Of a DNA stretch of 64,000 nt, positions 43,299 through 52,379 are shown piece after piece. Position 1 is the first letter of the stretch, and every line of letters begins with the position of its first letter. The translations under genes were made by a program, and so were the position numbers. Source of the DNA: JALZKA01 sp963701205 (GTDB taxonomy: Bacteria; Actinomycetota; Thermoleophilia; Solirubrobacterales; 70-9); assembly GCA_963701205.1 (NCBI GenBank), contig OY969575.1:1674001-1738000 (forward strand), read 5' to 3'. The notes under the pieces were generated by a model. That model worked only from the letters and a program-made list of their open reading frames with translations, had not been told where the DNA came from and ran no database searches.

Positions 43299-46106
43299 AT
43301 GGCGCCCGCAGCAACTGACCGGGCGCCCGAGTGGGTGGCGGCCGGGACACCTGAGCCGTTGCGCTCTGACCTGGCCCGGCTCGTTGGAGCGGACGGCGTC
43401 CTTGGCCGCGCAACCGATTTGATCCGCTACGCCTCGGACGCGAGTCCGTACCGGCTGATCCCGCGTGCCGTTGTCCAGCCTCGCGACCCTGAGGCGGTCG
43501 CGAGGGTCATCGCGTACGGCCGGAAGAACGGGATCGGTGTCACGTTTCGGGCGGGCGGCACGAGCCTGAGCGGCCAGGCCCAAGGCGACGGCATCCTGAT
43601 TGACGTGCGTCGCCACTGGCGTGGCATCGAGGTTCTCGACGAAGGCCTGCGGGTCAGATGTCGGCCGGGAACGCTCCTCGGGCATGTCAATCGTGTGCTT
43701 GCCCAGCACGGCCGCCGACTCGGCCCGGACCCGGCGTCAACTGCCATAGCCACGATCGGCGGTGTGGTCGCCAACAACTCCGGCGGGATGCGCTGCGGGA
43801 CGACCCACGATTCCTACTCGACCGTTTCGGCGTTGACCTTCATGACCGCCAGCGGCACCGTGATCGATACGGCCGAGCCTGGTGCGGAGGAAGCCTTTGC
43901 GGCCGCGGAGCCGGAATTCGCCGCGGGCCTGTCGAGGCTTCGCGACCAAGTGAGGGCCGATTCCGGCCTGTGCGAGCGGATCCGCCACAAGTTTCAGATC
44001 AAGAACACCACCGGCTACCGGCTTTGCGCGTTCCTCGATGCCGACGATCCGGCCCAGATCTTCCGGCGGCTCCTGGTTGGCTCCGAGGGAACCCTCGGGC
44101 TGGTTTGCGAGGCGACATTTGAGACGGTTCCGGTGCCGCGGCGCACCACGACCGCCTGGCTTCACTTCACCGGCATCGCAGAAGCGTGCGAGGTGGTTCC
44201 GGCACTGGTTGATCTGGGGGCCCGGGCGGTCGAGTTGATGGTCGCTCCGGCGCTGATGGTCGCCAGCATGAATATTCCCGGCGCTCCAGCCGACTGGCAG
44301 CAGCTGCCGCCGGAATCGGCCGTCTTGCTCGTGGAACTCGGTGGCCATGACGATGCCGATTTGGAAGCAGAGCAAGCCAGGGCGCTTGATGCCGTGGGAG
44401 CGGAGCGCCTGATCCGGCCCGTCGAGTGGCATTGCGATTCGGACGCGATCGAGCTCGACTGGCGTGTGCGCGAGGGCCTGCACGGATTGATCGGGCGCCT
44501 GCGCCCCGCCGGTACCGCGCTGATCGTCGAAGACATCTGCGTTCCGCCCGCGCGCATTGCGGAGGCGGCGGCGGACCTTCAGGCCCTGCTCGGGGAGCAC
44601 GGATTCCTGAGCGGTGTTGCGGGCCACGCTTCTGCCGGAAACCTCCACTTCATGCTCACGCCGGATTTCGCCAAGCCCGAGGACCTGGAGCGCTACGAGT
44701 CGTTCATGGATGGTTTGGTCGAGCTGGTTTGCGGCCGCTACGACGGCTCGCTGAAGGCGGAACACGGAACCGGGGTCAATATGGCGCCCTACGTCGAGCG
44801 GGAGTGGGGGAAGGTCGCGCGCGACCTGATGTGGGAGGTCAAACGCCTTGCCGATCCGGACGGGGCGCTCGGCCCCGGGGTCGTTCTGAACGAAGACCCG
44901 GGCGCACATCTGGCGAATCTGAAGACGACGCCGGAGATCGAGGAGGTCGCCAACCATTGCGTGGAATGCGGGTTTTGCGAGCCCGCATGTCCGAGTCAGG
45001 ATCTGACAGTGACACCGCGGCAGCGGATCGTGTTGCGGCGAGAGATCGCTCGCCAAGGGGCAGGGTCAGCCCTGGCGGTGACCCTCGAGCGCGAGTTTCG
45101 CTACGACGGAATCAAGACATGTGCCGCCGACGGCTCCTGCGTGCTGGCGTGCCCGCTTGGGATTGACACGGGCAAGCTCGTCAAGGAGTTGCGCGCACAG
45201 GAGCATTCCGGGAGCGCAAGCCGAATCGCGCTTGCCGCCGCCAAGCGCTGGCACACCGTCGAGCGGGCAGCCCGGGCCGGGTTGCGAACGGGTCCGGTGG
45301 CACGGCGGCTTGCCGGTGGCGAGCTTCCCGGCCCAGCTCCGCGATTGCCAAAAGCGCCGCGCGAGGGCGCGGCCGCCGTCTACTTTCCCTCCTGCACCAA
45401 CCGGATCATGGGTCGGCCAAGGGGGGCGCAGCCAGGCCTGAGCGTGCAGGACGCAATCGTCGCCGTCTCAGCGCGGGCCGGGATGCCCGTCTGGATTCCT
45501 CCGGATGTTGCCGGCAACTGCTGCGGGGTTCCATGGAGCTCGAAAGGCCACGTGGAGGGACACGCGTGGATGGCCACGAAGACGGTCGAAGCCCTCTGGC
45601 GCTGGAGCGACGGCGGATCGCTGCCCGTCGTAATCGACGCCAGCTCGTGCACCCTTGGATTAGCGCGAGAGGCCGTCACCATCCTCGACGAGGAGCTTGC
45701 CGAGCGCCATTCGAGGCTTGAGATCCTGGATTCGGTCCAATGGGCCAAACGCCTACTGCCGAATCTCCCTGAGCGCCGCAAGCTTGGGCGCCTGGCGATC
45801 CATCCAACCTGTGCGACCCGTCACCTTGGCCAGACTCGGCTTCTGCGCGAGGTTGCCGATGCAATGGCGGCAGAGGTCGTCGTTCCGCTTGCCTCGACCT
45901 GCTGCGGGTTCGCGGGCGACCGGGGCATGCTTGAGCCCGAGCTCACCGAATCGGCGACCGCTCCGCTTGCCGCCGAGCTCGCCGCCCTCGGCCCATTGGA
46001 CGCCCACATCTCCACCAACCGGACCTGCGAGGTCGGCCTCGGACGCGGTACCGGCGAGTCATACCTGGGTCTGGCCCAGGTTCTTGAGGAAGTGACGCGA
46101 CCGTGA
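43299..46106 (+). CDS. FAD-linked 2-hydroxyacid (D-lactate-type) dehydrogenase fused to an FeS/CCG subunit
   Basis: About 935 residues. Part one (residues ~20-530) is an FAD-linked oxidase of the PCMH type: F-R-A-G-G-T-S-L-S-G-Q, then G-P-D-P-A-S and N-N-S-G-G-M-R-C-G, with the C-terminal cap ending K-A-E-H-G-T-G-V-N-M-A-P. Part two has a ferredoxin segment (C-V-E-C-G-F-C-E-P-A-C-P near residue 555 and C-A-A-D-G-S-C-V-L-A-C-P) and two cysteine-rich CCG domains (N-C-C-G-V-P-W and T-C-C-G-F-A-G-D-R-G). This single-chain form of GlcD/GlcF is known for D-lactate/2-hydroxyglutarate-type dehydrogenases feeding the quinone pool. A GTG at 43281 overlapping the previous gene is an alternative start. 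Confidence 0.87.
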   Translation: MAPAATDRAPEWVAAGTPEPLRSDLARLVGADGVLGRATDLIRYASDASPYRLIPRAVVQPRDPEAVARVIAYGRKNGIGVTFRAGGTSLSGQAQGDGILIDVRRHWRGIEVLDEGLRVRCRPGTLLGHVNRVLAQHGRRLGPDPASTAIATIGGVVANNSGGMRCGTTHDSYSTVSALTFMTASGTVIDTAEPGAEEAFAAAEPEFAAGLSRLRDQVRADSGLCERIRHKFQIKNTTGYRLCAFLDADDPAQIFRRLLVGSEGTLGLVCEATFETVPVPRRTTTAWLHFTGIAEACEVVPALVDLGARAVELMVAPALMVASMNIPGAPADWQQLPPESAVLLVELGGHDDADLEAEQARALDAVGAERLIRPVEWHCDSDAIELDWRVREGLHGLIGRLRPAGTALIVEDICVPPARIAEAAADLQALLGEHGFLSGVAGHASAGNLHFMLTPDFAKPEDLERYESFMDGLVELVCGRYDGSLKAEHGTGVNMAPYVEREWGKVARDLMWEVKRLADPDGALGPGVVLNEDPGAHLANLKTTPEIEEVANHCVECGFCEPACPSQDLTVTPRQRIVLRREIARQGAGSALAVTLEREFRYDGIKTCAADGSCVLACPLGIDTGKLVKELRAQEHSGSASRIALAAAKRWHTVERAARAGLRTGPVARRLAGGELPGPAPRLPKAPREGAAAVYFPSCTNRIMGRPRGAQPGLSVQDAIVAVSARAGMPVWIPPDVAGNCCGVPWSSKGHVEGHAWMATKTVEALWRWSDGGSLPVVIDASSCTLGLAREAVTILDEELAERHSRLEILDSVQWAKRLLPNLPERRKLGRLAIHPTCATRHLGQTRLLREVADAMAAEVVVPLASTCCGFAGDRGMLEPELTESATAPLAAELAALGPLDAHISTNRTCEVGLGRGTGESYLGLAQVLEEVTRP

Positions 46107-46756
46107 CCTCGATGCTCCGGGGCTGGCGGCCGCCCAGACCTCTCGCCATCGCCGCGCTCGCAACCTGCGTCGCGCTCGTGACCACGGCTTGTGGCGAGGA
46201 GTCAGCGAAGCGCCAGGGTCCGGGGGACCGGCAAGCAAAGCGCGACCGTCAGGTGGATGCGAGCAAAGAACCCAAGGCCGAGCCCGAACAGGACGCCCAA
46301 GCGAAGCCGAGTCGCCCGGCCTCAGTTCCTGCGAACGCCAAGCGCACCAGGGTCACGGGGATTGACGACGGCGACACGGTTGACCTCGCCGGGCTTTCAT
46401 CCTCGCGGCTGATCGGCATCGATACGCCCGAGGTGTATTTCGGAGCCGAGTGCTTTGGCGCCGCCGCGTCGGCCTTCACAAAGCAGGTGCTGCCCGTTGG
46501 CACCCACGTTTTCTACACCCGCGGCATCGAGCCCATCGACCGCTACGACCGCGACCTGGTCTATGTATGGCTGCGCGACGGGACATTCTTCAATGCCCTC
46601 CTCGCCAAGCGCGGGTACGCGGTGCCACTGACGATCGCGCCGAACGACCGCTACGCCGCACTCTTTGCTCGGCTCGCCAGGGCCGCCGCTTCGGCGAAGC
46701 GAGGGCTGTGGGCGCGCACGACCTGTAACGGCGACCCGGATCTGCCGGCCGAGTAG
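46103..46756 (+). CDS. Thermonuclease-like (SNase) lipoprotein
   Basis: 217 residues from a GTG overlapping the previous stop (GTGA). A lipoprotein signal is present with lipobox V-T-T-A-C-G. A charged linker (Glu/Lys/Gln-rich, residues ~35-75) leads to the staphylococcal-nuclease fold: V-T-G-I-D-D-G-D-T-V, R-L-I-G-I-D-T-P-E (catalytic Arg and Glu) and D-R-Y-D-R-D-L-V-Y-V-W (second Arg region). It is probably a membrane-anchored extracellular calcium-dependent nuclease. Its overlap with the dehydrogenase gene looks like read-through grouping, not a shared pathway. Confidence 0.85.
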   Translation: MTSMLRGWRPPRPLAIAALATCVALVTTACGEESAKRQGPGDRQAKRDRQVDASKEPKAEPEQDAQAKPSRPASVPANAKRTRVTGIDDGDTVDLAGLSSSRLIGIDTPEVYFGAECFGAAASAFTKQVLPVGTHVFYTRGIEPIDRYDRDLVYVWLRDGTFFNALLAKRGYAVPLTIAPNDRYAALFARLARAAASAKRGLWARTTCNGDPDLPAE

Positions 46757-46767
46757 CCGGCGCGCCG

Positions 46768-47163
46768 ATGAGCAGCGAGCCAAATGGAGCCGCCGCGGTC
46801 GTCCTCTACGACGCGGACTGCGGGTTTTGCAAGTGGAGCCTGAACAAGATCCTGGCCTGGGACCGCCGCCACAAACTGCGTCCCGTAGCGATCCAAAGCA
46901 GCGAGGGCCAGCGGCTCTTGGCCGCCGTGCCAGAAGCGCTGCGCCTGGACTCATGGCACCTTGTTCCAGCCGACGGCAAGGTGCGCTCCGCCGGGGAGGC
47001 GGCCGCTCCGCTCGCGTCGCTGCTGCCCGGTGGCCGCCCGCTCGCCTTCGTTGCGCGGGCCGCGCCCGGCCTGACTGCGCGCTCCTACCGTGCGGTGGCC
47101 GGCAACCGCGACCGGTTGGCCCGCCTGCTGCGGATTGACGCGAGCTGCCAGGTTCGTCGCTAG
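46768..47163 (+). CDS. DCC-family thiol-disulfide oxidoreductase-like protein (DUF393)
   Basis: 131 residues. The family motif is at the start: V-L-Y-D-A-D-C-G-F-C-K-W, giving the D-x-x-C-x-x-C that names the DCC family, a thioredoxin-like fold. The tail is Arg- and Ala-rich. It probably acts in thiol redox or metal handling, but few members have been studied. It lies 11 bases after the nuclease gene and before the M28 peptidase on the same strand. Confidence 0.85.
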   Translation: MSSEPNGAAAVVLYDADCGFCKWSLNKILAWDRRHKLRPVAIQSSEGQRLLAAVPEALRLDSWHLVPADGKVRSAGEAAAPLASLLPGGRPLAFVARAAPGLTARSYRAVAGNRDRLARLLRIDASCQVRR

Positions 47164-47197
47164 GAGGCGCGCCGATGGGCCGCGTTAGGCTGATGGC

Positions 47198-48415
47198 GTG
47201 GCCAGCGTGGCATCCCCGAAGTCTCGGATCCCAGATCCGCCGCTGGACACGCTTCACGAGGTCATCGAGAGCCTCGCTGCGATCGAACGAGCGCCGTGTT
47301 CGCCCGGTGAGCGGGCCGCGGCTGAGTGGCTGGCGCAGCGGTTGCGAGGTGCTGGGGTCGCGGATGTCGCGCTGGAAGACGAGCCCAGTTGGGGCAGCTT
47401 TCCGCCCACGGCGACAGCTCTCAGCGCGCTCGGCATTTTGGGGTCGGCCCTGACCCTGACGGGCCACCGCCGGCTTGGCGGCGTGGCCTCGGGCATCGCC
47501 CTGGCAGGGCTTTTGGACGAGATCCAAAACGGACCACGGATCGTTCGCAGGGCCGTCAGGCGCGAACAGCGAACAGTCAACGTGGTCGGCCGCATTGGCG
47601 ATCCCCAGGCCGCGCGCACGCTTGTGGTCCTGGCCCATCACGACGCCGCCCAAACCGGCGTGATGTTTGACCAGACGGCAGCCAAGGCATTCCACGAGCG
47701 CTTCCCAACCGTCATTCCCAGGATCAAGACCCAGCCCCCGCAGTGGTGGGGCGCCCTGGCGGGGCCCGTCGCCGGGATCGCCGCCGCGGTTACGGGGCGG
47801 CGAGGCCCTGCGGTCGCCGGAACTGTCCTCGGCGCCGGCGCCGTGGGATTGATCGGCGACATGTGGCGCAGCGAGGTCGTTCCCGGCGCCAACGACAATC
47901 TGACCGCGGTGGGCTGCCTCGTGGCCCTTGCCGAGATGCTGCGGTCGGCGCCACAGGACGGCCTTCGCGTGTGGCTCGTTTCCGCCGGCGCCGAGGAGAC
48001 TCTTCAGGACGGAATCCGGGGGTTCATGGCCAGCCACGCCAACGAGCTTGCGGTCGATTCAACGTACTTTTTGAACCTGGACACGGTTGGCTCGCCGCGG
48101 CTGGTGATGCTGGAAGGGGAGGGACCGGCCTGGATGGAGCACTTCGACCCGACCTTTCGCGATCGTGTCTTTGACCTCGCACAGAAACAAGGTCTCGCGG
48201 TCGAGCGCGGGTTTCGGGCCCGGGCATCGACCGACGCGGTGATCCCACATCGGGCGGGATATCGGACCGTCAACTTCACCTCGGTCAACGACTATCACCA
48301 CCTGACGAACTACCACCTGCCCTCCGATATCCCGGAAAACCTCAACTGGGACACCGTTGCCGAGGCAGCGCGGTTGGTCTATGCCGTTGCCGCGGACCTT
48401 GCGAACGACGTCTAA
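47198..48415 (+). CDS. M28-family metallopeptidase
   Basis: 405 residues from a GTG. The two-zinc ligands of M28 aminopeptidases appear in order: A-H-H-D-A-A near residue 147, G-A-N-D-N-L-T-A near 230, S-A-G-A-E-E-T near 265 (Glu pair), N-L-D-T-V-G near 290 and Y-H-L-P-S-D near 370. A hydrophobic stretch near residues 70-105 and a second (W-W-G-A-L-A-G-P-V-A-G) near 185 interrupt the domain and may be membrane segments, so this could be a membrane-associated form. No Sec signal is evident. It probably removes N-terminal residues from peptides. Confidence 0.85.
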   Translation: MASVASPKSRIPDPPLDTLHEVIESLAAIERAPCSPGERAAAEWLAQRLRGAGVADVALEDEPSWGSFPPTATALSALGILGSALTLTGHRRLGGVASGIALAGLLDEIQNGPRIVRRAVRREQRTVNVVGRIGDPQAARTLVVLAHHDAAQTGVMFDQTAAKAFHERFPTVIPRIKTQPPQWWGALAGPVAGIAAAVTGRRGPAVAGTVLGAGAVGLIGDMWRSEVVPGANDNLTAVGCLVALAEMLRSAPQDGLRVWLVSAGAEETLQDGIRGFMASHANELAVDSTYFLNLDTVGSPRLVMLEGEGPAWMEHFDPTFRDRVFDLAQKQGLAVERGFRARASTDAVIPHRAGYRTVNFTSVNDYHHLTNYHLPSDIPENLNWDTVAEAARLVYAVAADLANDV

Positions 48416-48435
48416 GCCCGCCGGCACCCTGCGGA

Positions 48436-49161
48436 TTAGGCCAGCCACTGCGCAGGCAGACATGCCGGCACCGGCTCGATGGGATTCGGCCAGAGCTCGC
48501 GAGCCGGGCCCTCGCAGGGACGGCCGGTGACGAATCCGCAAAGGTCTTCGAATGTGAGCAGCGTGCGCACGGTTGCCAGGATCTGAAACTCCGCCGCATT
48601 GCGATCGCCGCCGCAGATCGTGCCGTCAGCAATCAACGCGTCAACGTGATCGAGCGAACCGGGAAGCGCCGCGAGCGTGGCCCTGACCCGATCGTCCGTC
48701 GCGCCGGAAAGCCGGGCCATGTGCGATGCAACCGGTTTGTTCAGCCTGGACACAAGCGCGGCGCCCGGCAGCCCTGTCAATTCGGCGACGAAGCGCCGCA
48801 TCCGGCGAGTGTTCTTGGCTCCCCACCGGAAGACGACGCGCGGCGTGGGCTGTAGCTCGGCCTCGCACCAGCGCTCGGCTTCGATCACGGCCGCGCGACG
48901 GCTTGGGTCCGCCGGAAACAGCGGTGAGCTGGGGTGAAGCTCGTCCAGGAGGCGAGAGACCTCGCGTGAACCCTGGACGCGCCGCCCGTCAACCTTGAGC
49001 GCCGGAACGGTCCCGTTCGCGAACCCGCGGGCTCGGAGCTGCACGGGATGCGCTCCCGGCATCAGGTTGACCACGCGGTGCTCCATCCCCTTGTGCTCCA
49101 GCATCATCCGAACGGCATTGGCCGGATGGGAAAGCTCCAAGGAGTAGAGCGTGACCGTCAC
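48436..49161 (-). CDS. Glutathione S-transferase-like protein
   Basis: About 241 residues. The N-terminal thioredoxin-like domain starts T-V-T-L-Y-S-L-E-L-S-H-P-A-N-A and has G-T-V-P-A-L-K-V-D-G (cis-Pro) and G-S-R-E-V-S-R-L (in place of the usual E-S). The C-terminal domain is helical with a late D-L-C-G-F-V-T-G. I chose the GTG at 49161, two bases after the acyl-CoA dehydrogenase stop; a longer open frame upstream is antisense noise. Actinobacteria generally lack glutathione, so it may use another thiol or be a non-catalytic relative. Confidence 0.78.
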   Translation of the reverse strand: MTVTLYSLELSHPANAVRMMLEHKGMEHRVVNLMPGAHPVQLRARGFANGTVPALKVDGRRVQGSREVSRLLDELHPSSPLFPADPSRRAAVIEAERWCEAELQPTPRVVFRWGAKNTRRMRRFVAELTGLPGAALVSRLNKPVASHMARLSGATDDRVRATLAALPGSLDHVDALIADGTICGGDRNAAEFQILATVRTLLTFEDLCGFVTGRPCEGPARELWPNPIEPVPACLPAQWLA

Positions 49162-49163
49162 GC

Positions 49164-50447
49164 CTACTGGATCTTGACGCCGGAGATCGCCCGCGAGATC
49201 ACCAGTCGCTGGATCTCGGCCGTGCCCTCGAAGATGTCGTAGATCTTGGCGTCGCGGTGCATCCGCTCGACGGGAAACTCGCGGGTGTACCCGTTGCCGC
49301 CCAGGATCTGCATCGCGCGTTCTGTGGCCCAGACGGCGGTCTCGCCGGCCTTCAGCTTCGACATCGATCCCTCGGCGTTCGTGAACGGGACACCGGTGCG
49401 GCCCATCCATGCCGCGCGCCAGACCAGCAGACGGGAGGCGTCGATCTCCATCTTCATGTTGGCCAAGCTGAAAGCGATCGCCTGGTTTTCGATGATCGGC
49501 CGGCCGAACTGGGTGCGCTCCTTGGCGTAGCCCAGCGCGTACTCGTAGGCGGCGCGGGCAATCCCGACGGCCTGGGCACCGACGATCGGCCGGGTCGCCT
49601 CGAATGTGGCCATGGCCGCCTGCGACTTGCCCTTCTGGCCCTCGCGCACGCGAGCCAGGCGCTCATCAAGCTTCTCCTTGCCGCCCAAAAGGCACGATCC
49701 GGGCACACGGCAATCGTCGAGGTGTACGTCGGCCGTATGGGAGGCGCGGAGGCCGTGTTTTTTGACCTTGGCGCCCATCTCGCAGCCCTTCGTGCCGGGC
49801 GGGATGACGAACGCCGCGTGGCCACGGGCACCAAGCTCACGATCGACCGACGCGATCACGACGTGGACCTTCGCGAGGCCACCGTTGGTCGCCCAAGCCT
49901 TTTGGCCGTTCAGGACCCACTCGTCCGTGGCTTCGTCGTAGCGCGCGGTGGTGCGCAGCGCGGAGATGTCGGAGCCCGCGTCCGGCTCGGACGCGCAGAA
50001 GGCGGCGATCTCGGGATCCTCAACCGTTCCGTAGCACTGCGGGATCCACTCGCCGATCTGCTCGCCCGTCCCTTGGCCCATGATTGCCGCGACGGCAAGG
50101 CCTGTTCCCAGGATCGACATGCCGATGCCCGCGTCGCCCCAAAAAAGCTCCTCGTTGACGAGGACCATCGTCAGGCCGGTCTCGTCCGAGAAGAATTGGG
50201 CCATGCCCTCAAATCCGTAGAGGCCGATCTTCGCGGCCTCCTGAATGATCGGCCAAGGCGTTTCCTCGCGCTCGTCCCACTCGTGAGCGGCCGGGCGGAC
50301 AACGCTCTCGGCGAAGCCGTGCACCCACTCGCGAATGTCTTTTTGGTCCTGCGAGAGCTCCAGGCTGAAGGGCGGCGTCTCGTCGAGGACGGCGGCGGTC
50401 GCCTCCTCGGCGGCGGGTGCTTCGGGGGCGGCAACGGGGGCGTTCAT
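49164..50447 (-). CDS. Acyl-CoA dehydrogenase
   Basis: 427 residues, ordinary length. Family blocks: A-A-F-C-A-S-E-P-D-A-G-S-D (FAD/substrate loop), W-V-L-N-G-Q-K-A-W-A-T-N, R-T-Q-F-G-R-P-I-I-E-N-Q, and G-G-N-G-Y-T-R-E-F followed by I-F-E-G-T-A-E-I-Q carrying the catalytic Glu. The first ~35 residues are Ala/Pro/Glu-rich and probably disordered. It performs the first step of beta-oxidation, passing electrons to ETF. It is transcribed away from a TetR gene whose start is 83 bases off, with a palindrome between them, and the GST-like gene follows in the same direction. Confidence 0.93.
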   Translation of the reverse strand: MNAPVAAPEAPAAEEATAAVLDETPPFSLELSQDQKDIREWVHGFAESVVRPAAHEWDEREETPWPIIQEAAKIGLYGFEGMAQFFSDETGLTMVLVNEELFWGDAGIGMSILGTGLAVAAIMGQGTGEQIGEWIPQCYGTVEDPEIAAFCASEPDAGSDISALRTTARYDEATDEWVLNGQKAWATNGGLAKVHVVIASVDRELGARGHAAFVIPPGTKGCEMGAKVKKHGLRASHTADVHLDDCRVPGSCLLGGKEKLDERLARVREGQKGKSQAAMATFEATRPIVGAQAVGIARAAYEYALGYAKERTQFGRPIIENQAIAFSLANMKMEIDASRLLVWRAAWMGRTGVPFTNAEGSMSKLKAGETAVWATERAMQILGGNGYTREFPVERMHRDAKIYDIFEGTAEIQRLVISRAISGVKIQ

Positions 50448-50484
50448 TGCTGAGATTGCTCCTTGGTGTGGGTGTGACGGTGTC

Positions 50485-50513
50485 TTGACGGAATTCTACT
50501 ACGAGTAGGAAAC
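50485..50513. promoter_or_regulatory. Candidate TetR operator/promoter between the acyl-CoA dehydrogenase and TetR genes
   Basis: The perfect dyad CTACT-ACG-AGTAG (50496-50508) sits midway between two divergent starts (50447 and 50531). A plus-strand TTGACG (50485-50490) could be a -35 for the TetR gene, and on the minus strand TAGAAT (50498-50493) could be a -10 for the dehydrogenase. A repressor on this dyad would block both. Confidence 0.55.
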
Positions 50514-50530
50514 GCTACCATTCGGCCCGG

Positions 50531-51187
50531 ATGGGAGTGCGCCAGGACAGCAGGTCAACGCCGGGTAGAAAGCGGGCGGCCCACCTCGGCCCCGAGCGCC
50601 GGCGCCCCCTAGTCCTCGACGCCGCCTACGAGCTGTTTCTCGAGAACGGCTTCGAGGGAACGTCGATGGACGCGATCGCCCGGGCCGCAGGAGTGTCGAA
50701 GCCGGTTGTCTATGACTGCTTTTCGTCAAAGGACGAGCTCTTCACCGCGATGCTGGATCGCGAAGAGGAGCGCGTACTGGGCGAGACCCGCGCGGCCTTG
50801 CTGACGGGCGGCGGGGGCGAGGACCCCGAGGGCACCCTGATCCGGGGATTCGAGGCGTTCCTGCGGGCAGTTGCCGAGTCCCCCAAGGTCTATCGGGTGA
50901 TTTTGCTGGGGGAGGGCGGGGGCAATGAGGTCGTGGCGGCCCGCATCGCCAGGGGGATTGAGGTTCAGGCCGAAACCGCCGCCGAGATCGCGATGCGCTG
51001 GATCGACGCACGCTCAGGGCTCAAGGGCGAGGAGGCCGAGGCCGCCGCGCAGCTGCTCGGTCAGACGATCGTCGGGCTGGCCCAGGTAGGCGCCCGCACC
51101 ATGCTTCGCGACCCTGAACGCTGGACGCCGGCCGCACTCGCCGACAAGCTCGGCCGCATGGTCTGGGCCGCTCGCGCTGCGATCTAG
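50531..51187 (+). CDS. TetR family transcriptional regulator
   Basis: 218 residues. The DNA-binding part reads T-S-M-D-A-I-A-R-A-A-G-V-S-K-P-V-V-Y, followed by C-F-S-S-K-D-E-L-F, typical TetR helix-turn-helix. It is preceded by a basic tail (R-K-R-A-A-H-L-G-P-E-R-R-R). The C-terminal domain is helical. Divergence from the acyl-CoA dehydrogenase suggests it controls that gene in response to a fatty acyl-CoA, as FadR- and KstR-type TetR proteins do; this is inference from position. Confidence 0.93.
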   Translation: MGVRQDSRSTPGRKRAAHLGPERRRPLVLDAAYELFLENGFEGTSMDAIARAAGVSKPVVYDCFSSKDELFTAMLDREEERVLGETRAALLTGGGGEDPEGTLIRGFEAFLRAVAESPKVYRVILLGEGGGNEVVAARIARGIEVQAETAAEIAMRWIDARSGLKGEEAEAAAQLLGQTIVGLAQVGARTMLRDPERWTPAALADKLGRMVWAARAAI

Positions 51188-51290
51188 GCCGCCCGACCCG
51201 CTTTCCTGACAAGGAGCCGCTAGCTCACAGGCCGTACGCGCAGCCTGCCTGCAAGGAACGCCGCACCCGGCGCCGAAAGTACAGAGCGTC

Positions 51291-52379
51291 ATGATGGCAA
51301 GCCTGCGCCACCTCGATTTTGACGCGCGCTCCGTCGTGCGCAATGTGCTGGTCGTGCTCGCGGTGCTTTTGGCCGTGTACGTGATCTATCTGCTGCGCCG
51401 GCCGATCAGCTGGCTTGTGATCGCCGGCTTCCTAGCGATCGCTGTCGCCGCTCCGGTGGCAAAGCTCAGTCAGCGGATGCCCCGCGGCCTGGCAATCACG
51501 GTTGTCTACTCAGGCGTGATTGCGGTTCCCGTCGTCTTGGCGGCGCTCTTGATTCCGCCCCTTGTCAGCCAGGCGGAGGAGCTTGCCAACAACCTGCCCG
51601 CCTACGCCGATGACGTGACCAAGTTCGTGGACGAAAACCAAACGCTTCGCAACCTCAACGACGATTACAACATCACCAGCAAGATCGAGGAGGAAGCCGG
51701 CAAACTGCCCGGCAGGATCGGCAACGCGGCCACGACGCTCTCCGACATCGGCGTGGGACTGGTGAACTCGATTTTCGCCACCGTCACGATCCTGATCCTC
51801 TCGATCTTCATGGTGTCCGGGGGCGGCCGCTGGGTCGAGCAGTTCCTTTCGGCTCAGGATCCGCAATCCGCCGAGCGGATGCGCCGCACGTTCGATTCGA
51901 TTGCAACCGCGATCGCCAGCTATGTGGGCGGCGCGCTGCTGCAAGCGACGCTGGCCGGAACGTTCGCCTACCTCGTGCTCTCGATTCTGGGCGCCCCGTT
52001 TGCCGGGGCGCTGGCGCTCATCGTCGCCTTCGGTGACTTGATCCCGCTTGTCGGCGCCACGATCGCCGCGGCGCTCGTGGCGATCGTGATGCTGTTCGTC
52101 AACTTCCCGGTTGCCGTAATCGTTTGGGTGATTTACGCGATCCTTTACCAGCAGCTTGAGAACTACGTGATCCAGCCCCAGATTCAGAAGCGCGCCGTGG
52201 CTGTCGAACCGTTCGTGATCCTGATCGCGGTCCTTTTCGGATCAACCCTGTTCGGCGTCCCGGGCGCCCTGCTGGCTATCCCCACCGCCGCTTCGATTCA
52301 GATCGTGGCCCGCGAATGGATCGATTTCCGGCGCTCCGGCGAGGCCGAGCGGCGCAGCGTCACCGCAGCGAGCGCTTAG
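51291..52379 (+). CDS. AI-2E family (PerM/YdiK-like) membrane transporter
   Basis: 362 residues with about eight membrane spans arranged as in PF01594: two near the start (V-L-V-V-L-A-V-L-L-A-V-Y-V-I), a pair at residues ~65-95, a soluble stretch (Y-A-D-D-V-T-K-F-V-D), then the C-terminal group including G-D-L-I-P-L-V-G-A-T-I-A-A and Q-Q-L-E-N-Y-V-I-Q-P, which are family signatures. Members export autoinducer-2 or act as Na+/H+ antiporters; the substrate here is undetermined. The stop overlaps that of the convergent M23 gene by four bases. Confidence 0.9.
   Translation: MMASLRHLDFDARSVVRNVLVVLAVLLAVYVIYLLRRPISWLVIAGFLAIAVAAPVAKLSQRMPRGLAITVVYSGVIAVPVVLAALLIPPLVSQAEELANNLPAYADDVTKFVDENQTLRNLNDDYNITSKIEEEAGKLPGRIGNAATTLSDIGVGLVNSIFATVTILILSIFMVSGGGRWVEQFLSAQDPQSAERMRRTFDSIATAIASYVGGALLQATLAGTFAYLVLSILGAPFAGALALIVAFGDLIPLVGATIAAALVAIVMLFVNFPVAVIVWVIYAILYQQLENYVIQPQIQKRAVAVEPFVILIAVLFGSTLFGVPGALLAIPTAASIQIVAREWIDFRRSGEAERRSVTAASA

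Noticed and set aside
43737..45056. Long minus-strand open frame (439 codons)
   Set aside because: Opposite the well-supported FAD/FeS dehydrogenase; composition is antisense-like.
46397..48037. Long open frame (546 codons) on the minus strand
   Set aside because: It lies opposite the nuclease, DCC and M28 genes, which have clear motifs; long antisense frames are common in high-GC DNA.
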